This document shows, piece by piece, positions 23,458 through 33,372 of a stretch of DNA of 64,000 nucleotides. Under the pieces are notes generated by a model, which was not told the origin of the DNA, ran no database searches, and worked only from the letters and a program-made list of their open reading frames with translations. The stretch covers positions 151,158,945 through 151,222,944 of the forward strand of contig CM043950.1 of the NCBI GenBank assembly GCA_014529385.2, read 5' to 3'. Within the stretch, counting starts at the first letter, position 1. The number at the start of each line of letters is the position of its first letter. The DNA is from Adiantum capillus-veneris. Taxonomy: Eukaryota; Streptophyta; Polypodiopsida; Polypodiales; Pteridaceae. The translations under genes and the position numbers were made by a program.

Positions 23458-23774
23458 TGTTAACCCTCATGGCTCACGGACACCCCATCACCTACGACGG
23501 ACATGTATTATGTATTTGGTAGAGTCAGGTACCGGGCTTGTCGGACCAATAGGAAAAGGGTAAGAGTGATCGCCGATGAGAGGCGCACTCTAACTGGGAC
23601 ATTCAAGGGATTAGTTGGCTAAGCATGGACGCCCAAGTGTGAATGGGGTGAGCTCATATAAAAGCCAACTAAACCTAAAATTCAATCATTCTCTCATTTG
23701 TGCAACAGAAGAGTGCTCTTGCTCCATCTCCATCTTCTTCTTCTTCTTCACCTCCTCGTGTGTGTGTGTGTGTA

Positions 23775-23816
<42 letters not shown>

Positions 23817-24059
23817 TGTGTGCGATCGAGCATTACGAAGGCACGACAGCGGCGAAGCGGTTGAGCGCGGCACGATTGCAGCTTCTTCTTCATCGCGGCG
23901 AGGAATCCTCCACGGCAAGAGCATAGAGCGGTGAGTGACACACCATTGCCCTCTTTTGAGCTTGCTAGATTAGTCTTGTTGTGTGCTTGGAGCCATTTGT
24001 GGCATGCACACGGTGTATCGGCAAGTCCCTTGCTTCGACAGTGCAGCAAGGAGTGCACA
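23458..24059 (+). repeat. 3' LTR of element E (602 bp)
   Basis: TGTTAACCC to GTGCACA, preceded by the polypurine tract and followed by CTCAT. It contains a TATAAAA box (23657-23663) and GT and GA microsatellites (about 23758-23808). The last ~280 bases recur on the minus strand at 63738-64000, which confirms the 3' boundary. Confidence 0.93.
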
Positions 24060-24205
24060 CTCATCTTGTAGAGTTAACCATCTGTGTTGTCATAATTAAC
24101 TCACTAACCATGTGACTGTTTCCATGTCCTAGCCGAGTAGCTCATCCCTCCGTATTGACAATTTTTTTGGTCATTGGAGCTATTGCAACAATGGGACCCC
24201 CAACA
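24060..24205 (+). repeat. LTR-A, right part
   Basis: Resumes at the duplicated CTCAT and runs to GGGACCCCCAACA, the end shared with 49930 and (in reverse) 45971. A truncated minus-strand chromovirus gag starts at the next base, the same junction as at 49930/49931. Confidence 0.88.
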
Positions 24206-24987
24206 GGGGCCTCACCATTGCCATAAAGGCTAGAGTACCATTGCCAAGTAGATTTCTGTAAGTGCAGAGCTACATGGTGTAGCCTTGAGGACTCTGTGAA
24301 ACCCTCGTCTCCAAAGGCCACATCAAATTGTTGGATGAAGGCCAATACTTTGTCTGTGGCACCAAAGGATCCATCATAGGTGAGAAAAGAGATACTCTTT
24401 CCTCTCCCTCTGAATTTCTTAAGATTTTGGGACCTTCGCCATGCAAGGTAAGTTTTGCAATGTCCTCTCCTCTTGTATTCTCTAGGAGAATAACTATTGC
24501 TTTCGTCGGAAGAGGAGGAAGATGAAGAAGAAGGAGAAGAGGGTGACCTCTTTCTTGACTTCTTCTTCCTTTGTTTCCTCTCTTCCCTTTTGGAGTGACA
24601 AGGAGAAGGACTATGGGTTGATCGTTTCCTCTTGGGAGGAGTTGGCAATAGTCTAGACCGCCGTCTTCATGGAGCCACATCTTTAGAGGAACTTTGGGGT
24701 TCATTTCTTTCTCGTTATTTAATTTCATCCTCACTTATGGGAGAGACTCTTCTTTTGGGAGTCTCATTAAGAGACCTCCTAAACTCTCTCTCCTCTTGGG
24801 GAGGAAGGAAAATCCCATAAGCACAAAGTTGTCGGGTAACATTGGCTTGCAAAGTAGGGTTGCCCATAGCTTGATGCAACCTAGTAATAAGATAATTGAT
24901 AAACATGGGGGCATCATCAATAGCACCTTCATGTGCAAAATCAAAGTTATTGATGTTCATTCTACTCTCTCGGTTATTGTTAGCCAT
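24206..24987 (-). pseudogene. gag: Truncated chromovirus gag (Ty3-1 family)
   Basis: Reads on the minus strand from ATG at 24987-24985 (MANNNRESRMNINNFDFAH). It includes the Arg/Ser-rich region (TPPKRKRSTHSPSPCHSKRE, KSRKRSPSSPSSSSSSSSDE) and part of the capsid-like domain (FIQQFDVAFGDEGFTESSRL), then ends abruptly at the LTR-A junction. One frame change lies at about 24650-24720. Capsid C-half, zinc knuckle and pol are absent. Confidence 0.88.
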
Positions 24988-25401
24988 GCTAAATATACTT
25001 ATGTGTTTACTTAGTGTATTCTTTGGCAATTCAAAACCTTAGTTGCTACTCCTCTTAGCCTTTGAAAATAAGCACTTAAGTATCTACAGCCATAGCTCGA
25101 ATTGCTTAATTATAGAGAGAAGTAGGGTGGATATAACATAACAAAACTGCCAAGGGATAGCTCCTTTCGGAATTCTTATGGCTCAATAATGGTAAAGCCA
25201 TAGGCAAGTCTAAAAAGACCCCATTATTAAGACCAAATCTCCCGAGGTGTGCACCATTTTCCACATAGTGGACTCAACAAAACCGATAATAGATCCCAAT
25301 CCCACTTACCCTACTAGAATTAACAAAATCAACCATTAATAGGCTACTTAAGGACCTCTCTTCTTAAGCAAGAAAAGAGAAACCAAATGCTCTGATACCA
25401 G
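24988..25401 (-). other. Leader and tRNA-Met primer site of the truncated chromovirus
   Basis: Reverse complement of the Ty3-1/Ty3-2 leader. The primer site TGGTATCAGAGC is at 25389-25400 (minus strand), one base from the LTR end at 25402. The sequence CTTCTTAAGCAAG at about 25360-25375 is the empty counterpart of the TIR-element insertion at 56452-57800. Confidence 0.85.
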
Positions 25402-25848
25402 TGTAATGTAGATTGTCTTTGAACTTTGAGAATAGCAAAATCAAGAGAATTAGAGTGAGTATTTCTGTGACATTATTTTGAGAACTTGGAGGTGAACTTT
25501 ATTGATGGTAGCAACAAAAACATAGTACTTAATTAACTTGGCATGAACAATACTTTTGCAAGAGAGAGAGTATTAGAGAAGATGACAATAGATGAGGACC
25601 GGATTTACTTGGAGCCGATTCCCCCTCTAAAAGGCGTTTGTATTATAGATTCTCCCATCAAGAGAGACTTTGTTACAATACAATCTTTGTGTTCCTTTTG
25701 TGAACTTGGTGATGCTATGAAGATGGAAAGCTTCATGCATCAGAAGCTTAACATAAACTTTGCAAAAAGAATTAACTATCTCAAGCCTCAATCCCAAGGC
25801 CTCAAACACCTTCCAAGGGGGAGAGAGTTAGCGGGGAATGAGGGTAGG
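25402..25848 (-). repeat. 5' LTR (minus) of the truncated chromovirus, U5-side part
   Basis: Matches the 3' end of the Ty3-1 LTR in reverse (TGTAATG here is CATTACA in sense). It is split at GTAGG (25844-25848) by element F and continues at 28534. Confidence 0.85.
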
Positions 25849-25990
25849 TGTTGAGAGAGAAGGAGAGAGCACAGAAATAGAACCCCAAAGTATGTAGAAT
25901 ACACACATGAGATGATGTATATATAGAGGGGACCTGGGTGCCATATATAGAGAAGCCATATATTGAGTAGCTTCACATATAAGCTCAACA
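25849..25990 (-). repeat. 3' LTR of element F
   Basis: 142 bp, reverse orientation, next to the polypurine tract. Paired with 28392-28533. Confidence 0.92.
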
Positions 25991-26689
25991 CCCCCGCTCA
26001 AATAAGGGTCCCTAACTATGGATGAAAAAACCCTTGGGGGATCAAGGGAAAAACCCACAGATCTATATACACCCACCGTTATATTATAAAAATCATTGAA
26101 TATACAAATGTTCACGAGGAGCTACATCACTCCTTTTACAATGAATGTTTTATGAGGAGCTGCATCACTCCTTTTACAATGAATGTTTTATGAGGAGTTA
26201 CATTACTCCTATCCTATCAAATACAATAATGAATACAAAGGTTCAATAAAGAGGTGTACAGGCTATCGATTAGCTTGTAATCAAAAGTGTCTCCGTGAAT
26301 CTGCTGTGTAGCTTGTCATCAATGTCCCATCACCAAACATGTCTTCATGTTGTCATCAATATGGCATCACCAAACATATCTTCATAAATCTTTTATTGTC
26401 ACCAAGTTTGTCTTCATAAAATCAATTCTTTGATCAATCCTACATAGATCATAGACTCAAAAAAAAAACATATTCATGAAAATTATTAGCATCGTTAGTG
26501 AAATAATTACGTTCACAATGCCATAAGAGATGGTTCGCGACGCCACTCTTTTGACGACATTTATACGCACGACAACATATGGTACATAAAGTATGAATGT
26601 AAAAGTACAAGATGTGTGATTACGTGATGCAAATGATATGTGTATATACTACATAAAACAACAATTATCAACGTAGTGATCAATGAATA

Positions 26690-27210
26690 CCATCAAAGTA
26701 TTAACAAAACATCATCATTGTATCAATAAAAATGAATAAATCGTCATGGTATCAACGAAAAGCATCAAGATATCACTGAGAATAATCATTGTATCAACAA
26801 AACAACATCCTGACATCACCGAGAATAACCATGGTATCAACGAAACAACATCATGGTATCACCGAGAATAACCATGGTATCAACGAAACAACATCATGGT
26901 ATCACCGAGAATAACCATGGTATCAACGAAACATCATCATGGTATCAACAAAAATCATCATGGAATCAACAAAATATCATCATGGAATCACCGAGAATAA
27001 CCATGGTATCAACGAAATATCATCATGGCATCACCGAGAATAACCATGGTATCAACGAAATATCATCATGGCATCACCGAGAATAACCATGGTATCAATG
27101 AAATATCATCATGGTATCAACGAAAATCACCATGACCAAAGTATTAACAAAACATCATCATGGTACCATCAAAATCACTATGGTATCAATGAGAAATTAT
27201 CAATAAATCG
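26690..27210 (+). repeat. 43-bp tandem array inside element F
   Basis: About ten imperfect copies of a unit built from two halves, CATGGTATCAACGAAACAACAT and CATGGTATCACCGAGAATAAC; the period is 43 bases (for example 26828 and 26871) with a 21-22 base half-period. The open frame at 26853-27086 is a by-product of the repeat, not a gene. Confidence 0.88.
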
Positions 27211-27483
27211 ACGTAAACTATATCTCTAAAAGAATAATTATACGAGAATCAATGAACGAGTATATCATATAAAAAAAGATCATGTACCAACAGTAGCTCA
27301 ATAGAATCTGGACGATCATCAACGGCTCGACTAAATCGAAACGATATGTAACTGGCTTCTGCACAGCAAAGTTACGTCAGTAATAAATATATGATTGATG
27401 AGAAGAAAAAATATAATTGAGAAGTTTTCAATTATGAGAAAAATCAAAAGCAAAAAGTAAAATTTTGGTATTCAAACATATTT

Positions 27484-28370
27484 GCAGTCCGAGACGATAA
27501 CCCAAAATCAGTGCAGAATTTAGAGAAACTTTCTTCTGCAAAGTTATAGACCACATCGATTTCGATGGCTCAAGCGAATAGTTTCTCATCAATTTCGATT
27601 CCCGCAGCGGCTAGTTTCTTCTGCAAAGTTGTAGACCACATCAATTTCGATCGCTCACGTGGGTAGTTTCTACAAAATCGTTCTCAATTAGCAGAAAAAT
27701 AAAAAACATAAAACGAAACTTGCTTTTCACATATGTACGCAGTCCGCGAACGATAACTCAAAATCTATGCAGAATTTGAAAAAACTTTCTTCTGCAAAGT
27801 TGTAGACCACATCTATTCTGGTCCCTATGGCACGTAGTTTCTGCAAATCGTTTTCAATTAGCAAAAAAATAAAAAACATAAAATGAAACTTACTTTTTGG
27901 ACATGTACGCAGTCTGTGAATGATAACTCAAAATCAGTGCAGAATTTGAAAAAACTTCCTTCTGCAAAGTTGTAGACCACATCGATTCCGATCCCTCACG
28001 GGTAGTTTCTGCAAAATCGTTTTCAAATAGCAAAAAAATCAAAAACATAAAATGAAACTTTCTTTTCGGACATGTACGCAGTGTGCGAACGATAACGCAA
28101 AATTGGTGCAGAATTTGAAAAAACTTCCTTTTGCAAAGTTGTAGAGCACATCGATTTTGGTCCCTCTCATGAGTAGTTTCTGCAAAATCGTTTTCAATTA
28201 GCAGAAAAATCAAAAACAAAACGCGGAAGTTGCTTTTCAGGTATGTACACAGTTCACGAACGATAACTTGAAATCGGTGAAGAATTTGAAAAAACTTCCT
28301 TCTGCAAAGTTGTAGACCACATCGATTTTTCTGCAGAATCATTTTTTATCAGGAGAAAAATCAAAAACAA
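27484..28370 (+). repeat. 170-bp tandem array inside element F
   Basis: Five or so copies with period 169-171 bases: the GCAGTC(C/T) landmark falls at 27739, 27909, 28078 and 28249. Each unit carries TTCTGCAAAGTTGTAGACCA and a T-rich linker. The array lies just inside the primer site, where the leader of a full element would be. Confidence 0.88.
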
Positions 28371-28379
28371 AAACGTACT

Positions 28380-28533
28380 GCTCTGATACCATGTTGAGAG
28401 AGAAGGAGAGAGCACAGAAATAGAATCCCAAAGTGTGTAGAATACACACATGAGATGATGTATATATAGAGGGGACCTGGGTACCATATATAGAGAATCC
28501 ATATATTGAGTAGCTTCACATATAAGCTCAACA
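28380..28533 (-). repeat. 5' LTR and primer site of element F
   Basis: LTR 28392-28533; primer site complementary to tRNA-Met at 28380-28391 on the minus strand, immediately adjacent. Confidence 0.9.
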
Positions 28534-28833
28534 GTAGGTAAGAGGAAGAAGAAACATTCCATACAAGAAAGAAATAGTTACTCACTTATCATCACTCTTC
28601 TTGCTTAGCATAGCATAATAGCATAGTAATGAAGATGAAGAAGATGACAAGCTTAAGAATTGAAGCATGGCTCTTGGTTGGATCTGCATTCCATAGCCAA
28701 GAGTGTTGGTGTAGGCTCTCCACTTCTCAACAAACTTGGAGAGAAGGAGATGCAGCTCTTGCACTTTGCACTCCACACAATGAGAGAATGTGTGTGTGTG
28801 GGAGAGTATACCCCCCCTCTCATGCTTGGTCCA

Positions 28834-28898
<65 letters not shown>

Positions 28899-29053
28899 TT
28901 ATTTTATTATTTCATTTGGACATGTGTCCTCTTTTTCCTCTTTGAGAAAAAGAACTTAATTAATTATTTATGTATCTAGATTCTCACTGGACCCCTTTAA
29001 AATCTAACCAATAGTATTCAAGCACATCATGAGGGCCACATGGGGAGGATCAT
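28534..29053 (-). repeat. Continuation of the minus-strand chromovirus LTR, truncated
   Basis: Resumes at the GTAGG duplication. It aligns with 58235-58730 of the paralogous LTR (GTGGAGAGCCTACACCAACA in sense) and stops near GAGGATCATTT (29043-29053). About 690 bases of U3 present at 58740-59426 are missing. A (CT)29 microsatellite at 28838-28895 lies inside; the paralogue has only a short CT tract. Confidence 0.82.
28838..28895 (+). repeat. CT dinucleotide microsatellite
   Basis: Uninterrupted (CT)n of about 58 bases within the LTR remnant. The corresponding place in the paralogue (58538-58565) holds a much shorter, interrupted tract. Confidence 0.95.
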
Positions 29054-29520
29054 TTGTACACGTTGTCGGGGGATAATTGTGCGAAAGGTGAACCTGGAAG
29101 GCACCGTGCCCCTGGCTGTGAGAGGTGCGGAAAACAAGGTGTAGCAGATACAATTTATCGACAACACTATTTAAAATAGGCAGTCCATTTAATTCCCAGT
29201 TAATTGACAAAATCCATGATTAATCGATCAGTAATGGATTTTAAATGCTCTTTACAAGAAGAAATCCTGGCTAAAACCAGGTGCTAAACAGAAAAATTGA
29301 TGGAATTTTGCTTACTCTACCTTCTGCTTCCTGATTCCAATGGTCACTGCTATAACGGTTTGAGATTAGGCTTCATTTTGGCTTACGGCTTGGCTTAAGG
29401 GCTTAAGCTTGAAGATTAAGCGAGCTTAAGAGCTTGTAGACATTAATAGGAATCCCGATTAAGCTTAAGAGCTTCTCGAGATTAACTTCCTATGAGGAGG
29501 AAGAGGTTAAGAATTTCCGG
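29054..29520. other. Unassigned non-coding sequence
   Basis: No open frame, LTR end or known motif recognised. The later part is enriched in GCTTAAG words that lead into the following repeats. Confidence 0.5.
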
Positions 29521-29690
29521 CTATGGAGGTTCGGAGATGGAGCTTAAGAAAATAGAGCTTAAGAACTCGTATTAAGCTTAAAACTATGGATGTTCCAAGA
29601 TGGAGCTTAAGAAAATAGAGTTTAAGAACTCGTATTAAGCTCAAAACTATGGAGGTTCTGAGACGGAGCTTAAGAAGATAGAGCTTAAGA
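29521..29690 (+). repeat. 63-bp tandem repeat
   Basis: About 2.6 copies; the landmark CTATGGA recurs at 29521, 29584 and 29647, followed each time by GATGGAGCTTAAGAA or a close variant. Confidence 0.8.
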
Positions 29691-29773
29691 GCTTCTTAGG
29701 CGGCTAGAAGAGCTTTCCCCGAAGATGGAGCTTAAGAGCTCTCGTTTATCAAGAAGGTTTTGAGCTTAAGGAG

Positions 29774-30029
29774 CTTCAAGGCATGGGGAGGATTAGCATC
29801 AGCTTAAAGGTATGAGGAGGATTATCCTCGGCTTGGAGGTATGAGGAGGATTAGCCTCGGCTTGAAGGTATGAGGAGGATTAGCCTCGGCTTCAAGATAT
29901 GAGGAGGAGATTCCTCGGCTTGGAGGTATGAGGAGGATTAGCCTCGGCTTGAAGGTATGAGGAGGATTAGCCTTGGCTTCAAGGTATGAGGAGGATTAGC
30001 CTTGGCTTCAAGGTATGAGGGGGAGATTA
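29774..30029 (+). repeat. 29-bp minisatellite
   Basis: About nine head-to-tail copies of GGCTTGAAGGTATGAGGAGG plus ATTAGCCTC, with a few variants. There are no unique spacers between units, so this is a minisatellite. Confidence 0.9.
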
Positions 30030-30469
30030 GGAATCATGGGCTCATGAGGAGGAGGAGGATTCGCCTCGAGCTTATGATAATCATGAGGAGAAGAAGAACC
30101 TCCACGAGATGATCCTCCTTGGCTTCTTCTTCTTGAGAGGGTAACTCCTTTACACATGAGGATGAGAGCCGTTCCTTTTTTATAGATGCATGAGAAAAAA
30201 AAATATATTTTCGGCCATCCCACTAGTGATATCGCTAATGGGAAGGGCCTCCTTATGACGTGGCAGCCAGGTGGATCAACAACGCGGAATGTGGCGGGAG
30301 TGGCTCCAAATAGAAGCATGCTGGCAAGGTCTGCAATTTCTGTCTCTTGGGCGAGCTCATCTGAGCATCGTGCAGCCCGTCCCATGCTCCCTCCTGCCTG
30401 CCCAGCTCGTGCTGCCCCTACCTGCCCTGAAGCTCTTTTTTGTTTTTTCTCTTCTTTATGTCTTCACAC

Positions 30470-30930
30470 ACCTTGATACTTAGGGCGGCCGAGTTAGTTC
30501 ATAAGGACACCACATTAGGTATTATCCATTGGGCGGCCGTAGCATTGGTAAGGGCACCACATTTCGCATACATATCGGCAAAGGCATTGTCGAGCACAAC
30601 ATTTCTCCCCCGGCCAATCTTCCTTCATTGGCGGCATTCGGGCACACTTACCGGCTATCCAGTGTTGTATACATTCGGCCAAGGCAATAACCTTATTGAT
30701 AATTTTAATTCCTGCATTATTTTTGTACACATACCAACCAAGGCATCGCTTGCAATTATTGCATTCCAAAAGACGACATTCTAGACACGAAGCTCTGCAA
30801 AATTTACGGCACCATATTTGGCATACATAGCTAGCAAAGCACTACCAAACACGGCATTATCTTCTTGAACTTTGATGCCCGTATCAACATTCCGAATGTG
30901 ATACTCGTCAAACCAATTACTGCTCCATGC
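30470..30930 (-). pseudogene. Pentatricopeptide-repeat (PPR) protein fragment
   Basis: On the minus strand, in pieces, are two typical PPR repeats. One (about 30900-30750) reads NAVFGSALLAMYAKYGAVN, then FAELRV, a TAG, and NVVFWNAIIAS. The other (about 30600-30480) reads NAFADMYAKCGALTNA, then PNVVSL, a TGA and TN. MYAKCGA and NVVSW-type strings are hallmarks of plant PLS-class PPR proteins, which bind organellar RNA. Stops and frame changes between repeats show a pseudogene; neither end is recognisable. It is the only sequence here that looks host-derived. Confidence 0.8.
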
Positions 30931-31079
30931 ATTCCAAAATCCCAGCTGCAGCTCGTTGGCCGAGCGGACCGGAGTGGTACGGAACCGGCCCCCGGTGAAT
31001 ATTTATCGGCCAATATCTTCGTAACCAGAACTCCGATCACTGATCTGAAAAGACCGATGCGCTCCACAAAGTGAGCACT

Positions 31080-31364
31080 TCAGCCCGACGCATTCATTTC
31101 ATTTTTTCCCCCTCAGCTGCATTTGCCCAATCCGGTACAGATCTGCTATTGACTCAACTTAAACCTGTCATAACTTCTTACCCGTAGCTCCAATTGACGA
31201 GCCGTAAAGACAGACATGTAGAGCTTTTTGAGTACTTCGGCTTGGATTAATAAAACCCCAGCTATGACCACTTGAAGAATACTCACTGTTTAGCATTACC
31301 AAGATATCTTCTAACCCTTAGAGCCACATCTAGCACACTTTCAGCTTAAAAACTGGCTTGTTAG
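31080..31364. other. Spacer before Ty3-2, no feature seen
   Basis: No coding potential recognised. The last five bases, GTTAG (31360-31364), would be the left target duplication of Ty3-2, but its right-hand partner is not in the window. Confidence 0.4.
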
Positions 31365-32955
31365 TGTCATAATGATCAATATCTAATTCTCCTAAATGAT
31401 TTTCTCATATTAAACTGATCATTTAATATGGGGAGGTACCACGGGAGAAAAAGCTAGAATATTGGTGAAGCTAGCAGACCGGCCACAGTAGGGATCCAAA
31501 GGAGGGAAAATAGGGATCAAAAGGGGGGGCCATCTGCAAAAGAGCCGTGTGAAACAATGGGCTAAAAAGACCCTAAGGTTCAGCCCATTAAGACTTCCAA
31601 AATGCTAAGGTTCCAAAATTCAAAGGTTGTGTCCAAAGGTCAACCCTAGGGAAAATTGGATGCTTAGTCTGTGTACAAAAGTCTTCTTCAAAGCCTACAA
31701 AGGAGGGGGCGAGCCCATTTAGTAGGGGATGAGAGAGAAAGCCACACACACACACACACAGGCTCCCTTTACACAAAGGGAATCAGGGACACATGTCAGC
31801 TCCCTAGGCCAGATGCCCACAAGGTGTGCCCAATTCCTATTGGAAGACCCTTGAAGTGGACCAATGAGAATTAAGCTAGAGTAAATCTAGTATAATTAAT
31901 TTAAAAATATTTAATAAAAGAAACCAATGAGAATTAAGTCTCCTAGAAGACTATTGGGCAGTCTCCCAAGGGGTCCAATGAGCATTCAGGAGCCCAATGG
32001 CTTGCCTGATTCCTATTGGCCAGGAGGCAAAGGGGTCCAATGAGAGTTTAGTTTAATTATTTAATTACCTAAAGCTCTCACAAAAGGGGAAAGGGGGACA
32101 CATGTCAGAAGGCTATCACTTATGCTGGTTAACACCCATTGGCTTGACTTGGGGAGGTCCAATGAGGCAAAAGCCAGACCAATTTAGCAGGAAGGGCTCG
32201 CCCAAGAGAGAGAGGGGGCTGATTTTTGCTTGGCATTGACACACACACACTCACACTTGACCATGTGTGAAGAAAGAATACTCTATCTCCTCCCAAGCTT
32301 TAATGGAGAGCTCATCACCTACTCCAAGCTTGTGAGATAGAAGCCTACATCAACACTCTCTTGGCATGTGGATGCAAATCCAACCAAGATCCAAGCTTCA
32401 ATGCATGCTCATCTTCTCTACCAAGATAATTACTAAGCTAAGCTATGCTAATATGAGTGATTATGTGAGGAGATGTACATCTTTCTCGTAAGATACTCCT
32501 TCTTCCTCTCAATCTACTCTCATACCCTGCTAGCTCTCACCATCTTCAAAGGTGTGTGAGGTCTTGGGTCTGAGAACGGGGATAATTCAAGTTGTGTTTG
32601 ATTAAGTGTTTTGCTTAGTGCATGAAGCTTCCATCTTCATTGCACTAGCTAGTCTTGAAGGAACACAAAGAATTGTATTGTACAATGTCTCTCTTGATGG
32701 GAGAAACCATAATACAAAGCCTTTTGGAGGGGGGACCGGCTCCATGAAAATCCGGTCCTCAACTGTTGTCAATAGCTTAATTTCTCTCTCTTTTGAAAGT
32801 ATTGTCGATGCTATCTAACTAGGTGTTATGCTTTTTGTTGCTCTCTCCACCCAAGCACTCTTGTAATTCTCATTAGGAATCTATTCTAATGAAATGCCCA
32901 CTATGTTCATGCTAATTTCCGCTACACATAAGTTATTAGGCCATTAAATGTTACA
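31365..32955 (+). repeat. 5' LTR of Ty3-2 (1591 bp)
   Basis: TGTCATAATG to AATGTTACA, followed by the primer site. It shares end sequences and internal blocks with 5506-7129 and (reversed) 57835-59426. Confidence 0.93.
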
Positions 32956-32956
32956 T

Positions 32957-32968
32957 TGGTATCAGAGC
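32957..32968 (+). other. Primer binding site (tRNA-Met) of Ty3-2
   Basis: TGGTATCAGAGC, complementary to the 3' end of initiator tRNA-Met, one base after the LTR. The same site is seen at 25389-25400 (-), 28380-28391 (-), 50937-50948 (+), 60646-60657 (+) and, mutated by one base, at 57822-57833 (-). Confidence 0.93.
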
Positions 32969-33372
32969 TCAAGGTTTCTCTTTTCTTGCTCAAGAAGGGA
33001 GGTCCTCAAGCTAGCTATAAATGGTTGGTATTATTAATTGCCTGTGAGTAAGTAGAATAGGGATTTTTCAGCCTTGCAGTGTGCCTGCCTTTGTGCAGTT
33101 AACGGGGAATCACCGTCGAGAGCTATGGTCTTAATAGTGGAGTCCTACGGGGCTTGCCTACGGCTTAACCACTATTGAGCTATTAGAAGCTTGACAGGAG
33201 CCGGTGCTGTTTTGGTGTCGAAAGACCCTCTCTTCTATTCCTTGCAATTAATGGTTTTCGAGCCGCGGGTACAGTAGCTTGAGTGCTTTTTCTAAAGGGG
33301 TAAAGAGGAGTAGCAACTAGGGCCTGAAGTGCCAAAGTACACCTAAAAAGTTTACACCTAAAAGTTATTAGA
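32969..33372 (+). other. Leader of Ty3-2
   Basis: Non-coding; aligns with 1-374 of Ty3-1 and ends at the gag ATG. Confidence 0.8.

Larger units (their letters stand above)
12236..24059 (+). mobile_element. Non-chromovirus Ty3/gypsy element 'E' (11.8 kb) with CTCAT duplication
   Basis: The ends are TGTTAACCC (12236) and GTGCACA (24059), flanked on both sides by CTCAT (12231-12235 and 24060-24064). The empty site is seen in the paralogue at 49789-49793 (AAGCTCATCTTGTAG). Internal order: gag, zinc fingers, protease, RT, RNase H, integrase with its core deleted, then a second retropepsin-like frame and small ORFs, a long 3' UTR, polypurine tract and 3' LTR. RT has the [26 protein letters not shown] style of non-chromoviruses and there is no chromodomain. 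The 5' LTR is truncated and no primer site is recognisable. Confidence 0.92.
25849..28533 (-). mobile_element. Non-autonomous copia-type LTR element 'F' (2.7 kb)
   Basis: 142-bp LTRs at 25849-25990 and 28392-28533 (TGTTGAG to CTCAACA, about four differences), flanked by GTAGG (25844-25848 and 28534-28538). The primer site TGGTATCAGAGC is on the minus strand at 28380-28391 and the polypurine tract (sense AGCGGGGG) is at 25991-25999. The interior has no coding potential and consists largely of two tandem arrays. Its 3' UTR (25991-26060) matches that of copia element G (55965-56032), including the motif CCAAGGGTTTTTTCATCC, so F appears to be a gene-less derivative of the G family. Confidence 0.9.

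Noticed and set aside
23675-24064. Minus-strand 129-codon ORF with SLSLSL and HTHTHT runs
   Set aside because: Product of GA and GT microsatellites within the element E LTR; its recurrence at the right edge is due to the LTR repeat.
26853-27086. Open frame with repeated MVS/ITENNHGIN units
   Set aside because: It is simply the translation of the 43-bp tandem array; no start context or conservation.
28629-28979. Plus-strand ORFs with long SLSLSL tails (also 58330-58617)
   Set aside because: They read through a CT microsatellite inside reverse-oriented chromovirus LTRs.
29774-30029. CRISPR-like 29-bp repeats
   Set aside because: Units are head to tail without unique spacers, and the surroundings are eukaryotic; it is a minisatellite.
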